Assembly (NCBI GenBank): GCA_937896565.1
Contig: CALBOV010000055.1
Location: 1 to 36,884, forward strand
Length of the DNA stretch: 36,884 nt
Direction of reading: 5' to 3'
DNA from: an uncultured Salinisphaerales bacterium
Lineage (GTDB): Bacteria > Pseudomonadota > Gammaproteobacteria > Nevskiales > OUC007
Positions 1-8,837 of the stretch are shown in pieces. The notes under the pieces were generated by a model that saw only the letters and a program-made list of their open reading frames with translations, did not search any database and was not told the DNA's origin. Numbering within the stretch: the stretch's first letter is position 1; each line of letters opens with the position of its first letter. A program made the position numbers and the translations under genes.

Positions 1-399
1 CCTCAACGCGAAGATTCGATATCTTCATTGCGCGCTCATCAGCAGACCGCTGCCGTGAAACGCTTCGTCAGGGGCCGTCGCCCGCGATCGACGCCGTTCC
101 GCGCCGCGGAATCGACGGGGGCGATCGCCCGACGGATGTCGACCGTCAGGCCCTGGCAATCAATACCTTTCCCCGCGCCCAACCCGCGCGAGCATGCAAG
201 TAGTGGCCGCAAGCACTTCCCCTCAGGCAACAATCGCTGGCTCGTACAAAGTCTTGGACATTCTACCCATCCGCTCAAACTCGTCTGAACATTCGCGCGC
301 CAAAGCAGGTCAAAAGCGCTCGACCCAGGTCACTGGCGACCAAATCACGCTCCCGGCGCGTACCAAGCGCTGACCAATCCACTCAAGGGACTACTCACC
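1..399. other. Gene-free left end
   Basis: No convincing protein gene lies in the first 399 bases. A short open frame at 28-288 lacks a plausible ribosome binding site, is opposed by an equally long frame on the other strand and has arginine- and proline-rich composition typical of chance frames in GC-rich DNA. The stretch holds a strong nested hairpin at 75-135 (listed separately) and, at its right end, the leader and ribosome binding site (AAGGGA near 387-392) of the EF-hand gene. No tRNA-like fold was recognised. Confidence 0.6.
75..135. other. Nested hairpin, possible structured RNA or terminator
   Basis: Three arms nest in order: CCGTCG (75-80) pairs with CGACGG (130-135), GCGATCG (84-90) with CGATCGC (122-128), and TTCCGC (97-102) with GCGGAA (106-111) around a three-base loop. 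CCG at 94-96 can also pair with CGG at 116-118. That gives about 20 base pairs over 61 bases. There is no run of T on either side, so it is not a textbook intrinsic terminator. It could belong to the end of a gene left of the window or be a structured leader. Confidence 0.4.
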
Positions 400-843
400 A
401 TGAAACAGTTCATTTATTGCGCCGCGATTGCCGCCGGTGTGCTGTCTGTTGCAACCACCGCACATGCTGGATTCCGCGATGGCTCACGCATGTTTGACCG
501 CATGGACGCCAATGGCGATGGCGTCATCACACAGGACGAACTGAAAACGCATCGCGAAGCCGCCTTCAAGCGTCTGGACGCGGACAGTGACGGTCTGGTC
601 AGTGCCGAGGAACAGCAAGCTGCCCGTGATCGCGCCCAACGCATGCATGACCGCATGCAGGGTCACCAGGGCGCGTTAACCGATGCGCTGGATACCGATG
701 ACGACGGCGCCATCTCCTCCGGCGAGTTCATGGCTGCGCCGTACCCGATGGCCGAAGGCGCCGACGCCAACGATGACGGCAGCATCACCAAGGACGAGTT
801 CACCAGCTTCTTCGCGAAGATGAAGGCCAAGCGAGCGCAGTAA
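400..843 (+). CDS. Secreted four-EF-hand calcium-binding protein
   Basis: This 147-residue protein starts with a cleavable signal peptide (hydrophobic stretch 5-22, likely cut after AHA at 21-23), so it acts in the periplasm or outside. It carries four 12-residue EF-hand loops, at about 36-47, 60-71, 98-109 and 122-133, each starting with D and ending with E and with D or S at the intermediate ligand positions. They form two pairs separated by a charged helical linker, a calmodulin-like layout. Such loops bind calcium; whether the protein is a buffer, sensor or partner of another protein cannot be told. AAGGGA lies about ten bases before the start codon. It converges on the mechanosensitive channel gene, 57 bases away, so the two are not an operon. 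Confidence 0.85.
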   Translation: MKQFIYCAAIAAGVLSVATTAHAGFRDGSRMFDRMDANGDGVITQDELKTHREAAFKRLDADSDGLVSAEEQQAARDRAQRMHDRMQGHQGALTDALDTDDDGAISSGEFMAAPYPMAEGADANDDGSITKDEFTSFFAKMKAKRAQ

Positions 844-886
844 CGCTCGCGAACATTCACCCGGCTTTGAGGGGAAAGGCCAGGCG

Positions 887-908
887 ACGGCTGATGGTAA
901 TCAGCCGT
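887..908. terminator. Hairpin between convergent genes
   Basis: A perfect nine-base-pair stem, ACGGCTGAT (887-895) and ATCAGCCGT (900-908) around GGTA, lies between the EF-hand gene and the convergent channel gene and covers the channel's stop codon. Its position suits a two-way terminator, but neither side has a T run, so the call rests on position and stem only. Confidence 0.4.
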
Positions 909-1875
909 TGGTATCGATATTCGACGTGAAGTCGGCCCGGCTGGTCGCGTCGTCATCCGCAACCTCGCGCTGGCGACGGGCCCGTTCCGCCAGTTCCAGC
1001 GCGATCGGCTTGCTGGCCTCGCCGAAGTACAGGGTGCGATGCGGGAACGGTATCTCGACACCGGCCTCGTCGAAGGCACGTTTCAGACGCTTGAGGTACT
1101 CGCGACCGACATCCCATTGCCGGATCGGCAGCGTACGGATGCGCGCCTTGATGGTGACGGCTGAGTCGCCGAACTTGTCGACGCCGAAGATCTCGATGTC
1201 GCCCAGCATGTGCTGACCCAGCACCGGGTCCTCACGCAGTTCGGCGCCAACCTCGCGCATGATCTCTATGACGTGATCGGGGTCTTCCTTGTAGGCCACG
1301 CCGATGTCCATCAGGTAGGCCGACCAGTCCCGCGTCAGGTTCGACAGGGTGTTGACGTTGCCGTTGGGAAAGACGTGAACCACGCCGCCCAGATCGCGCA
1401 GCGTGATCGTCCGGAAGTTCATCCGTTCAACCAGCCCCCCGGTGCCGTTGATGATGGCAACGTCACCGACCCGGACCTGGTTTTCCATGATGAAGAAGAA
1501 CCCGGAAATCACGTCACGGACGAGGTTCTGCGCGCCGAAGCCCACGGCCAGCCCGACGACACCGGCACTGGCGAGAATCGGCGCGACATCGACACCGAGT
1601 TCCTTCAGGACCACCAGCAGAATCGTCATCCAGAGGACGACACGAATCCCCTGTCGCACCAGCCGGATCAGGGTTTCGATCCGCTTGGTCGCCTCCCCCG
1701 GGTTTTCGCCCGACCGCTTGCTCTGCGTGATCAGCCGGGCTTCCAGTCGGGTCAGCAGCAGCTTGGTCGCCGACATCAGCGCCAGGCCGATGATCAGGAT
1801 CAGGAGGACGCGCACCGATGTTCCGATGATCACGTCCCAGCTTATCGATTCGATCAGATTCTGAATCACGTCCAT
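901..1875 (-). CDS. mscS: Small-conductance mechanosensitive channel, MscS family
   Basis: The 324-residue product is an inner-membrane channel of the MscS family, which opens under membrane tension to release solutes after osmotic downshock. About three membrane helices occupy the first 130 residues. They end in the family's pore-lining helix and the start of the cytoplasmic beta domain, visible as GLAVGFGAQNLVRDVISGFF followed by a sequence of the form MENQVRVGDVAIINGTGG. The C-terminal part matches the alpha/beta vestibule. I chose ATG at 1875, with GGA seven bases upstream; a TTG at 1890 would add five residues. The last 40 residues are charged and probably cytoplasmic. It lies downstream of lipA on the same strand but two hairpins separate them. 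E. coli MscS is somewhat shorter (286 residues). Confidence 0.9.
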   Translation of the reverse strand: MDVIQNLIESISWDVIIGTSVRVLLILIIGLALMSATKLLLTRLEARLITQSKRSGENPGEATKRIETLIRLVRQGIRVVLWMTILLVVLKELGVDVAPILASAGVVGLAVGFGAQNLVRDVISGFFFIMENQVRVGDVAIINGTGGLVERMNFRTITLRDLGGVVHVFPNGNVNTLSNLTRDWSAYLMDIGVAYKEDPDHVIEIMREVGAELREDPVLGQHMLGDIEIFGVDKFGDSAVTIKARIRTLPIRQWDVGREYLKRLKRAFDEAGVEIPFPHRTLYFGEASKPIALELAERARRQREVADDDATSRADFTSNIDTNG

Positions 1876-1891
1876 GGCGTATCCGAGCAAC

Positions 1892-1910
1892 GGGAACCGT
1901 CAGGGTTCCC
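1892..1910 (-). terminator. Hairpin between lipA and the mechanosensitive channel gene
   Basis: GGGAACC (1892-1898) pairs with GGTTCCC (1904-1910), seven base pairs around a five-base loop. It follows lipA and precedes the channel gene on the minus strand. There is no T run. Confidence 0.3.
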
Positions 1911-1923
1911 CCGATTCATGAAG

Positions 1924-1942
1924 CGTGCCCGCCCGGGGCACG
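1924..1942 (-). terminator. Hairpin just after lipA
   Basis: CGTGCCC (1924-1930) pairs with GGGCACG (1936-1942), seven GC-rich base pairs around a five-base loop, only ten bases past the lipA stop codon on the minus strand. With the hairpin at 1892-1910 it may end the lipA transcript. The T run of a standard intrinsic terminator is missing. Confidence 0.35.
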
Positions 1943-1951
1943 CCGACGGGC

Positions 1952-2950
1952 TCAGGATGCCGCGGGCAAGCCCACGTTGTTCTTGTCGAACACGCGGTCG
2001 GCACGGTAGCTGGAACGCACCAGCGGACCGGACACGACTTCCATGAAGCCCTTGGCAAGCCCGACTTCACGGTAACGCGCGAACTCGTCCGGGGTCACGA
2101 ACCGCTCGATGGGCAGATGGTTCGGCGTCGGTTGCAGGTACTGGCCGAAGGTGACGATGTCCACGTCGATGGCCCGCAGATCGTCCATGGCCTCGATGAT
2201 CTCGTCCTCGGTCTCGCCCAGGCCGACCATCAGGCTGGTCTTGGTGATGACGTCGGGCCGGTGCTGCTTGGCATGGCGCAGCACGTCCAGCGTGCGCTCG
2301 TAGCTGGCGCGAGCGTCGCGAACCGGGTGGGTCAGCCGGCGCACCGTCTCGACGTTCTGCGCAAAGACATGCAGTCCGGAATCGACGACGGTCTCGACGG
2401 CGGCGTGGCTGCCGGAGAAATCCGGCGTCAGCGCCTCGACATTCACGTCGGGGTTCACCTTGAGAATCTCGCGAATGCAGGCTGCGTAGTGGGACGCCCC
2501 GCCGTCCGCAAGGTCGTCGCGATCCACCGACGTCAGCACGATGTAGCGCAGGTTCATCAGCCGGACCGATTCCGCGGCGTTCTTCGGCTCGTCAGCATCC
2601 AGCCAGCCGCGCGGATTGCCGGTATTCACCGAGCAGAACCGACAGGCGCGGGTGCAAACCTCGCCCATCAACATGATCGTCGCGGTGCCGTGGCTCCAGC
2701 ATTCGCCGATGTTCGGGCACTTGGATTCCTCGCAGACCGTCGCCAGCCGATGCGTGTCGACATTGTGCTTGGTCGCGTTGTAGCCGGGACCGGACGGCAG
2801 ACGCGCCTTGATCCACGAGGGCTTGCGCATCCGCTCCGGTTTGTCGGCGCCGTTGCGCTGCTTCATGCCGTCCTTGATCGCGGTGAAGCCCTGCTCCGTG
2901 CGGTACTTGCTACCGCTGCCAACGACGGGAATGCCTTTGAAATCGCTCAT
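1952..2950 (-). CDS. lipA: Lipoyl synthase (radical SAM)
   Basis: LipA inserts two sulfur atoms into octanoyl groups on lipoyl domains of the 2-oxoacid dehydrogenases and the glycine cleavage H protein. The 332-residue product shows both iron-sulfur cluster motifs: the auxiliary-cluster cysteines at 73, 78 and 84 ([12 protein letters not shown]) and the radical SAM cysteines at 99, 103 and 106 (CTRACRFC). The C-terminal RSSYRA at about 312-317 holds the conserved cluster-ligating serine. Start is ATG 2950; ATG 2959 would add three residues. The start lies only ten bases after the MFS exporter stop codon on the same strand, and the usual neighbour lipB is absent. That places an iron-sulfur enzyme behind a Fur-box promoter, unless an internal promoter exists in the exporter gene. 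The family assignment is certain; the regulation is inference. Confidence 0.98.
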   Translation of the reverse strand: MSDFKGIPVVGSGSKYRTEQGFTAIKDGMKQRNGADKPERMRKPSWIKARLPSGPGYNATKHNVDTHRLATVCEESKCPNIGECWSHGTATIMLMGEVCTRACRFCSVNTGNPRGWLDADEPKNAAESVRLMNLRYIVLTSVDRDDLADGGASHYAACIREILKVNPDVNVEALTPDFSGSHAAVETVVDSGLHVFAQNVETVRRLTHPVRDARASYERTLDVLRHAKQHRPDVITKTSLMVGLGETEDEIIEAMDDLRAIDVDIVTFGQYLQPTPNHLPIERFVTPDEFARYREVGLAKGFMEVVSGPLVRSSYRADRVFDKNNVGLPAAS

Positions 2951-2960
2951 GGCGGGCATG

Positions 2961-4172
2961 TTACGCCCGCTGCCGCCGCGATTGTAGCGATGCCGAATCG
3001 TCGCCCCGCCGTCGCAGCGTGCCGGCCACCAATGCCACGCCCAGCAGCGCGGCCAGGAAACCGGCCAACGGCCAGTCGGGGCGCCACGCATAAAGCCATC
3101 CGGCGATCGCGAACCCCGCCGTGTAGCCGGCCGTGTGCATGATGGCCAACCAGCCGAACCATTGGCCGCGGCGGGCCTGCCCGACCATGTGACTGCCCCA
3201 GGCCGTGTACCCCGGCGTGGCGATGGCGAGTCCGACGACGAACAGACCCAACGGCAGGGCGGCCCAGCCGGTGCCGAGCAGCGGCCAGATGCCGACGCCG
3301 GATACGACCATCAGCAGGGCGCCGGCCAGCAGCCCCGACCGCGCGGAGCCAATCCGTCGCACCAGCAGCCACTGCGTCGCCACCCCGATCACGGCCACGC
3401 ACAGCAGCACGACCGCGGCCACCGAAGATGCCGCGCCGGCATCCAGCCCGTAGCGATCGGTCAGCACGGGACCCAGCAGCATCTGCAACTGACCGACGGC
3501 CGTGGTCGTCAGCAGCGCGATGACCAGGCAACCACGCAGTCCCGGGCCAGGCATGCGCAGCACGGGACGGCGTATCGGGGCGGCGGGCGCCATCGGCATG
3601 TCCGCCTGCACCGACAAGGCGAGCGCCAGGGACAACATCGGCAGCACCACCAGCCAGAACAGCGGCCACACCGGCCCGGCGAGCAGGCCCACCAGGGTCA
3701 GCACCGGACCGATCACGCGCCCCAGGTTCGACGCGGCGCTCAATCCGGCAAGGCGACCCAATCGCTCGGCATCGGACACGCCCTCGGTAACCCAGGCCTG
3801 GCAACCCGGGTAGACCGCGGCCGCCGTGAGCCCATACAGCACGCGACACCCCACCAGCATCATCACGCCGTCACCAACTGCGAGTTGCTGATCGACCAGC
3901 GCCAGCAGCACCGCCAGAAACAGACCCTGCGCCAGCAGGCTGCCGACCAGCCCCGACACGACGACGCGCTTGCGCCCCCAGCGATCGCCCAGCGCGCCCC
4001 AGGCCGGACCGGCAACCATGAAACAGGCGGTGCCGACGGCCACGATCAAACCGATGCTGGGCAGATCGAGACCGCACTGCGCCTGCAACACCGGCACCAG
4101 CGCAAGCAACACGACCTGCGCGGCGCCATGGGTCGTGGCGATCGCCCCGATGGCGGGAAGGCTCGCCTTCAT
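2961..4172 (-). CDS. MFS transporter, probable siderophore exporter
   Basis: The 403-residue product has about twelve hydrophobic helices and the MFS signature between helices 2 and 3, [11 protein letters not shown] near residue 60. It is thus a proton-driven transporter of the inner membrane. It diverges from iucA, and the intergenic region carries a strong Fur box, which supports a role as exporter of the siderophore made by the neighbouring operon; MFS exporters commonly accompany such pathways. The substrate is inferred from context only. Start is taken at ATG 4172, where the first helix begins soon after; no good ribosome binding site precedes it. The frame stays open to about 4541, but the upstream part crosses the Fur box and iucA and reads like a shadow. 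The gene ends ten bases before lipA. Confidence 0.85.
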   Translation of the reverse strand: MKASLPAIGAIATTHGAAQVVLLALVPVLQAQCGLDLPSIGLIVAVGTACFMVAGPAWGALGDRWGRKRVVVSGLVGSLLAQGLFLAVLLALVDQQLAVGDGVMMLVGCRVLYGLTAAAVYPGCQAWVTEGVSDAERLGRLAGLSAASNLGRVIGPVLTLVGLLAGPVWPLFWLVVLPMLSLALALSVQADMPMAPAAPIRRPVLRMPGPGLRGCLVIALLTTTAVGQLQMLLGPVLTDRYGLDAGAASSVAAVVLLCVAVIGVATQWLLVRRIGSARSGLLAGALLMVVSGVGIWPLLGTGWAALPLGLFVVGLAIATPGYTAWGSHMVGQARRGQWFGWLAIMHTAGYTAGFAIAGWLYAWRPDWPLAGFLAALLGVALVAGTLRRRGDDSASLQSRRQRA

Positions 4173-4273
4173 GGTGTCGGCATTGCCATCGGATCCGGAA
4201 TCCCTGACGACACATCCCGACGAACGCGACTTGCAAGCCCGTGCGGAGCACGACAAGATGCCGACGCGATAGG

Positions 4274-4292
4274 GATATCGATACTCATTCTC
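4274..4292. promoter_or_regulatory. Fur box between exporter and siderophore operon
   Basis: The 19 bases GATATCGATACTCATTCTC match the classical Fur box GATAATGATAATCATTATC at 15 positions by my count. The site lies in the divergent region between the MFS exporter and iucA, ten to thirty bases before the possible iucA starts. Fur with Fe(II) bound would repress both directions when iron is plentiful. GATACT at 4280-4285, inside the site, could be the -10 element for iucA. Match and position are seen; function is inferred. Confidence 0.85.
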
Positions 4293-4302
4293 ATTCGTGA
4301 TT

Positions 4303-6138
4303 ATGTCCATGGACGGACGACAAGTGCCAACGCCTTCCGCGTTCGCCGGCACATCGGGTTTCACCCCCGCGGATGCATCGACTGATCCGCGCAACCCGAC
4401 GGTGGCAGCAGAACGCCTGTCAATCAATGCGTTTTTCAACGCCCTTTCCAGGGAATCGGACCTGGTCGGCTGGGCCACGCCGCCCGGCGCGGGTTCGACG
4501 CTCGCGCTCTGCGTGACATTGCCTTCGACCGGCGCTCGCATCTGGGCACCGGTTCGTTACCGCAGCATCTGCGGCCGCCACCAGTTCGTCGGCAGCCTGC
4601 TGTTGCAAGCCGCGGGCGAGCCACCTCGGCCCGTGTCACTGAACACCGCCGCCGCGCGCATCGCCGACGAACCCCGGCTGTTCCCGGATGCAACCGTCAC
4701 CGCGCGACAGGCGTTCTCCGGCCGGGTCGATGCCAGCGTCTGCAATCTGGCCGACGCGATCGCGGCGCGGTCGACGGCCATGGAGTCCCTGTTCGAAGCT
4801 CCGCTGAATTTCGCCGCTTCGGAACAGGCGCTACTGGCCGGCCACAGCGTGCATCCCACGCCCAAGAGCCGGGAACCGCTGACTCAGGTGGAAGCCCGGC
4901 TCTACGCGCCGGAATTCGGCGGGCGCTTCGCGCTGCGCTGGCTGGGTGTGGATCGCGATTGCCTGATCGATGCGCATGGCGATGTCGAATCGGCGACGGC
5001 CATGGCACGGGCTGTTCATGACAGCGATGTCGAAGATGACCTGCCACCCGTCTCCGAGAACATGGTCCGCATCCCGGCCCACCCCTGGCAGTGGCAACAA
5101 CTGCGAGACCACCCTCGGGTCCGCGACCTGCTCCGCTCGGGACGCATCATCGAACTGGGTGATGGCCGGCCGGACTGGCACGCCACTTCGTCACTGCGGG
5201 CCATCCACGCCAGCCACAGCCCGTACATGCTCAAGTGCTCGATGAGCCTGCGGCTGACCAACTCGCTGCGCACGCTGCAGCCGGGGGAGATGGCTCGCGG
5301 CCTGGAGGTGCCCCGGATTCGTCGCACGCCGGTGGGACAGGCGTTTGAGCAGCGCTATCCGCAGTTTCGCGTGCTCGCCGAGCCCGGCTACCTGATGCTG
5401 CGCTCCGCGGATAGCGAGCCAATCATCGAGTCGCTCGTACTGTTCCGCGACAACCCGTTTCGTGACGCCCGCGACCGCTCGATCGGCCTGCTCGCCACGC
5501 TCACCCAGGATCACCCCTGGGACGGCGATGCGCGCGTAGTCCATCTGGTCCGGCAGCACATCCGCTCCAGCGGACAATCGGAGGCGGACGCCGCCGAGCA
5601 CTGGTTTCGCCGCTTCTGCGAAGTGGCGATCGAGCCACTGGTGATCGCGCAGGCGGACTACGGTCTGCTTTACGGCGCGCACCAGCAAAACCTAATCCTC
5701 GGCTTCGACGGCGGCCTGCCCGCCCGCTGCTGGTTCCGCGACTGCCAGGGCAGTGGCTACAGCGCCCTCGGCGCCAAGCTGCTGCGTCCCTTCCTGCCCG
5801 ATCTCGGCGACACCACGGATAACGTCATCGACGACACCATGGCCAACCGGCTGTTCGCCTACTACCTCATCGTCAACAGCTGCTTCGGCCTGATCGGCGC
5901 GCTGGGCGCCTCCGGCGTGATCACCGAGGCTCGCCTGCTGCAAGTGCTGCGCGACCACCTGGCGAGCTTGCGTGACGGCGGCCGCGAGGACAGCCGCTGG
6001 CTGGACTACGTGCTGGACGCCCCCGAGCTCTGGGCCAAGGGGAATTTCCAGTGCGCGCTGCTGGGACTGAACGAAACCACGACGGCCGATCCCCTGGCCA
6101 TCTACCACCCGCTCCCCAATCCACTCGCCGGCCTTTAG
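4303..6138 (+). CDS. iucA: NRPS-independent siderophore synthetase, IucA-like
   Basis: This 611-residue protein belongs to the IucA/IucC family, which uses ATP to join citrate (or another carboxylate) to an amine or hydroxylamine. Visible family marks are HPWQW at about 260-264, AHQQN at about 459-463 and FRDCQG at about 478-483, the last two in the ATP-binding C-terminal half. As first gene of an iucA-iucB-iucC-iucD series it should attach the first acetyl-hydroxylysine to citrate. ATG 4303 is chosen; GTG 4297 and ATG 4309 are equally possible since none has a Shine-Dalgarno sequence. The Fur box ends only ten bases before 4303, so the leader must be very short or the promoter lies upstream of the box. 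It is somewhat longer than E. coli IucA (574). Confidence 0.93.
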   Translation: MSMDGRQVPTPSAFAGTSGFTPADASTDPRNPTVAAERLSINAFFNALSRESDLVGWATPPGAGSTLALCVTLPSTGARIWAPVRYRSICGRHQFVGSLLLQAAGEPPRPVSLNTAAARIADEPRLFPDATVTARQAFSGRVDASVCNLADAIAARSTAMESLFEAPLNFAASEQALLAGHSVHPTPKSREPLTQVEARLYAPEFGGRFALRWLGVDRDCLIDAHGDVESATAMARAVHDSDVEDDLPPVSENMVRIPAHPWQWQQLRDHPRVRDLLRSGRIIELGDGRPDWHATSSLRAIHASHSPYMLKCSMSLRLTNSLRTLQPGEMARGLEVPRIRRTPVGQAFEQRYPQFRVLAEPGYLMLRSADSEPIIESLVLFRDNPFRDARDRSIGLLATLTQDHPWDGDARVVHLVRQHIRSSGQSEADAAEHWFRRFCEVAIEPLVIAQADYGLLYGAHQQNLILGFDGGLPARCWFRDCQGSGYSALGAKLLRPFLPDLGDTTDNVIDDTMANRLFAYYLIVNSCFGLIGALGASGVITEARLLQVLRDHLASLRDGGREDSRWLDYVLDAPELWAKGNFQCALLGLNETTTADPLAIYHPLPNPLAGL

Positions 6139-6150
6139 GAGGCTGTTGCC

Positions 6151-7071
6151 ATGAACCTGACCGCATCGGCCCGACAACCCGCATCGCCACCCGACGCAGC
6201 AGTGGACGATCATTCAATCGTCTGCCGGCAGGACGGCGACTCGATCATCGCGACGGTGCTCGATCAGGTCCTGTCGGCACGGCAGCTCGCCGGACTGACC
6301 GACAGCCTGTTCACCCAGCACCCGGACCAGACCCGCATCGAGTGGCGGGGCGAGGTGCCAGGAGGGATCGCGCCAGTCCAGCAACGCGAGACCTTCTACC
6401 AGCAGCGGCCATGGTGGCACCGTGCCGCAACAACGGCCGACGACGACAGCTGGACGCAGACCGGAGACGTCGCGCATCCGCGTCGCCATCCCCTGCCAGC
6501 GGGGCTGGTCTATGAGCGCCGAATTCACGCGCTGGACCAGACCTTCCGGTTGCATCGCATCGATCCGGACCGCGATCTGGAACGCTTCACCCGCTGGATG
6601 AACGATCCCCGCGTCTCCGAATTCTGGGAACAGCCTGGGCCCGCCGACGTGCAGCGCGCCTACATCGAAAAGGTGCTCGCCGATCCGCATGTGGACCCGA
6701 TGATCGCGAGCCTGGATGATCAGCCCTTCGCCTACTTCGAGTTGTACTGGGCGCTGGAAGACCGGCTCGGCCCGTACTACGACGCCGAGCCCTACGACCG
6801 CGGCATGCACCTGCTCGTCGGGGAGACGAACTGCCTCGGCCATGTCCACGCACGTGCGTGGATCAACAGTGTCTGCCACTTCATGTGGCTGGACGAGGCG
6901 CGAACGCACCGGCTGGTCGGAGAACCCCGCGCCGACAACGCCGGCCTGCTCAAGTACCTCGCCAGCACTCCGGGCTGGCGCAAGGTCCGCGAATTCGACT
7001 TTCCGCACAAGCGAGCCGCATTGCTGATGTGCGATCGCCAGACCTTTTTCGCGGATACCCGCTTCACATGA
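6151..7071 (+). CDS. iucB: N6-hydroxylysine O-acetyltransferase, IucB-like
   Basis: The 306-residue product has the GNAT-type siderophore acyltransferase domain in its C-terminal two thirds, with the IucB hallmarks RFTRWMNDPRVSEFWEQPG, then a FAYFELYW segment, LVGEPRADN and an EFDFPHKRAALLMC segment near the end. It should move acetyl from acetyl-CoA onto N6-hydroxylysine to give the hydroxamate. The N-terminal third is variable, as in the family. The length is near that of E. coli IucB (315). A strong AGGAGG at 6137-6142, overlapping the iucA stop codon, lies eight bases before the ATG. The last four bases overlap the next gene (ATGA). Acyl specificity is inferred from the gene order; a longer acyl donor cannot be excluded. 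Confidence 0.93.
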   Translation: MNLTASARQPASPPDAAVDDHSIVCRQDGDSIIATVLDQVLSARQLAGLTDSLFTQHPDQTRIEWRGEVPGGIAPVQQRETFYQQRPWWHRAATTADDDSWTQTGDVAHPRRHPLPAGLVYERRIHALDQTFRLHRIDPDRDLERFTRWMNDPRVSEFWEQPGPADVQRAYIEKVLADPHVDPMIASLDDQPFAYFELYWALEDRLGPYYDAEPYDRGMHLLVGETNCLGHVHARAWINSVCHFMWLDEARTHRLVGEPRADNAGLLKYLASTPGWRKVREFDFPHKRAALLMCDRQTFFADTRFT

Positions 7072-8837
7072 ATGCCCCCGTCACGGACCGGGCGCCGTGG
7101 ACGCTCGCCAACCGCCGTATGGTCGCGAAGATGCTCGGCGAGCTTTGCTACGAACAGGCGCTGTCCGCCGAGCTGATCGGACCCGATCGCTATCGGGTAC
7201 CCGCCGGGCCACACCGCTACGAATTTTCCGCGCGGCTGACGATCTGGGACTGGCTTTTCGTCGAGCCGGAGTCGGTGACACGCGATGGCCATCCCGCCGA
7301 CGATGCCGCCCGGCTGCTGATCGACATCGCCACCGAAGCGGACATCCCGCCGACCACGCTGGGCAACCTTCTGGCGGAAACCGCCAACACCTTGCTGGCC
7401 GACATGCGCCTTCTGCGCGCCCGTGACGGGCTGACCGCCGACGCCATGGCCGCGCTACCGGACGAACACCAGCAGGCGCTGCTGGATGGCCACCCCAAGG
7501 CCATCGCCAACAAGGGGCGGCTTGGCTGGGGCATCGACGAATTCGACCGCTACGCGCCGGAATCGCGCCAGCCGGTTCGCCTACGCTGGCTGGCCGTGCG
7601 GCGAGAGCTGACGGTAATCGGTGAACCGACGGACCGTGACTGGTCGACCCTGTTGCGCGACAGCCTCGGCGACGACGAGACGCTGTACCGGGCGCGCGAG
7701 GCCGCCGGCGTCGATCCCGCGTCATACCTGCTGCTGCCGGTGCATCCCTGGCAGTGGCAACGCCACATCCAGTCGCACTACGCCACCGAACTCGCCCGAG
7801 GTGAGATCATCGATCTCGGGGTGCACGGCGACGCCTACCTGCCGCAGATCTCGCTACGAACCCTGGCGAATGCCAACCGCCGCGACGCCCCGCATCTCAA
7901 GCTCCCGCTCACGGTGCTCAACACCTCCTGCTACCGCGGCATCCCCGGGCAATTCACCACCACTGGGCCCGGCCTGTCCGCGTGGATGAACACGATCTGC
8001 CGCGGCGACACGACGCTGGCGCGACGCGGCGTCGCGGTGATGCAGGAGGTCGCCGGCATCCATGTGCCCCACCGCCACCACGCCGACATCGACGGCACGC
8101 CCTACCGTTACCGCGAACTGCTCGGCGCGACCTGGCGTCAGTCCCCGTGGTCCCTGTGCGCCGGTGACGAGCGTCCGATGCTGATGGCGGCGCTGTTTCA
8201 GACCGATGCCGACGGCCGCAGCATCGGCGCCGCCCTGATCGACGCATCCGGCCTCGGCGCCGAGGACTGGCTGGCCAGGCTGTTCGATGCCGTCGTCGTG
8301 CCGCTCTACCACCTGCTCAGCCGTTACGGAATCGGACTCGTCGCGCACGGTCAGAACATTGTCATCGCCGTTGCCAACGCCGTTCCTCGACGCGTACTGC
8401 TGAAGGATTTCCAGGGCGATCTGCGCCTGGTCGACGGCGAGTTTCCGGAGCGTTCGAGCCTGCCGCCGGCCTCAGCCGAGGTGCTGACCCGCCTGCCGGC
8501 GCATTACCTGATCCACGACCTGCTGACCGGCCATTTCGTCACGGTACTGCGCTTCCTGTCGGCGCAGCTGCACGCGGAGCGGGTCATTGACGAAGCGGAC
8601 TTCTACCGGGTGCTGGCCCGGGTGCTCCGCGACTACCAGCACGCGCACCCTGATCTTCGGTCCCGCTTCGAGACCTTCGATCTGTTTCGCGCCCGGATCG
8701 AACGCGTCTGCATCAACCGCGTTCGCTTTCGCGTCGGCTATGACGACAGCGCGGAACGCCCCGTCCCGATCGTCGGCGGGCTGCTGGACAACCCGCTGGC
8801 ACTGGCCGAACGCGCGCCACTGGAGGCTGCCTCGTGA
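7068..8837 (+). CDS. iucC: NRPS-independent siderophore synthetase, IucC-like
   Basis: The second IucA/IucC-family synthetase of the operon has 589 residues (E. coli IucC has 580). It shows HPWQW at about 226-230, AHGQN at about 426-430 and KDFQG at about 446-450, the nucleotide and carboxylate binding core. In aerobactin synthesis IucC adds the second acetyl-hydroxylysine to the half-finished citrate conjugate, and that is the expected role here. The start ATG at 7068 overlaps the iucB stop by four bases with no Shine-Dalgarno sequence, so translation is likely coupled. The frame is open for 70 codons upstream inside iucB but that part has no family resemblance. Confidence 0.94.
   Translation: MNAPVTDRAPWTLANRRMVAKMLGELCYEQALSAELIGPDRYRVPAGPHRYEFSARLTIWDWLFVEPESVTRDGHPADDAARLLIDIATEADIPPTTLGNLLAETANTLLADMRLLRARDGLTADAMAALPDEHQQALLDGHPKAIANKGRLGWGIDEFDRYAPESRQPVRLRWLAVRRELTVIGEPTDRDWSTLLRDSLGDDETLYRAREAAGVDPASYLLLPVHPWQWQRHIQSHYATELARGEIIDLGVHGDAYLPQISLRTLANANRRDAPHLKLPLTVLNTSCYRGIPGQFTTTGPGLSAWMNTICRGDTTLARRGVAVMQEVAGIHVPHRHHADIDGTPYRYRELLGATWRQSPWSLCAGDERPMLMAALFQTDADGRSIGAALIDASGLGAEDWLARLFDAVVVPLYHLLSRYGIGLVAHGQNIVIAVANAVPRRVLLKDFQGDLRLVDGEFPERSSLPPASAEVLTRLPAHYLIHDLLTGHFVTVLRFLSAQLHAERVIDEADFYRVLARVLRDYQHAHPDLRSRFETFDLFRARIERVCINRVRFRVGYDDSAERPVPIVGGLLDNPLALAERAPLEAAS

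Noticed and set aside
28-288. Short protein frame near the left edge
   Set aside because: No ribosome binding site, chance-like composition, an opposing frame of equal length and overlap with a strong hairpin.
1925-4385. Two long plus-strand frames (1925-3142 and 3135-4385)
   Set aside because: They are the complements of lipA and the MFS exporter, both firmly identified on the minus strand.
4173-4541. Longer N-terminus for the MFS exporter
   Set aside because: The extension crosses the Fur box and the start of iucA and has no membrane or family features; transporter homology begins at the ATG at 4172.
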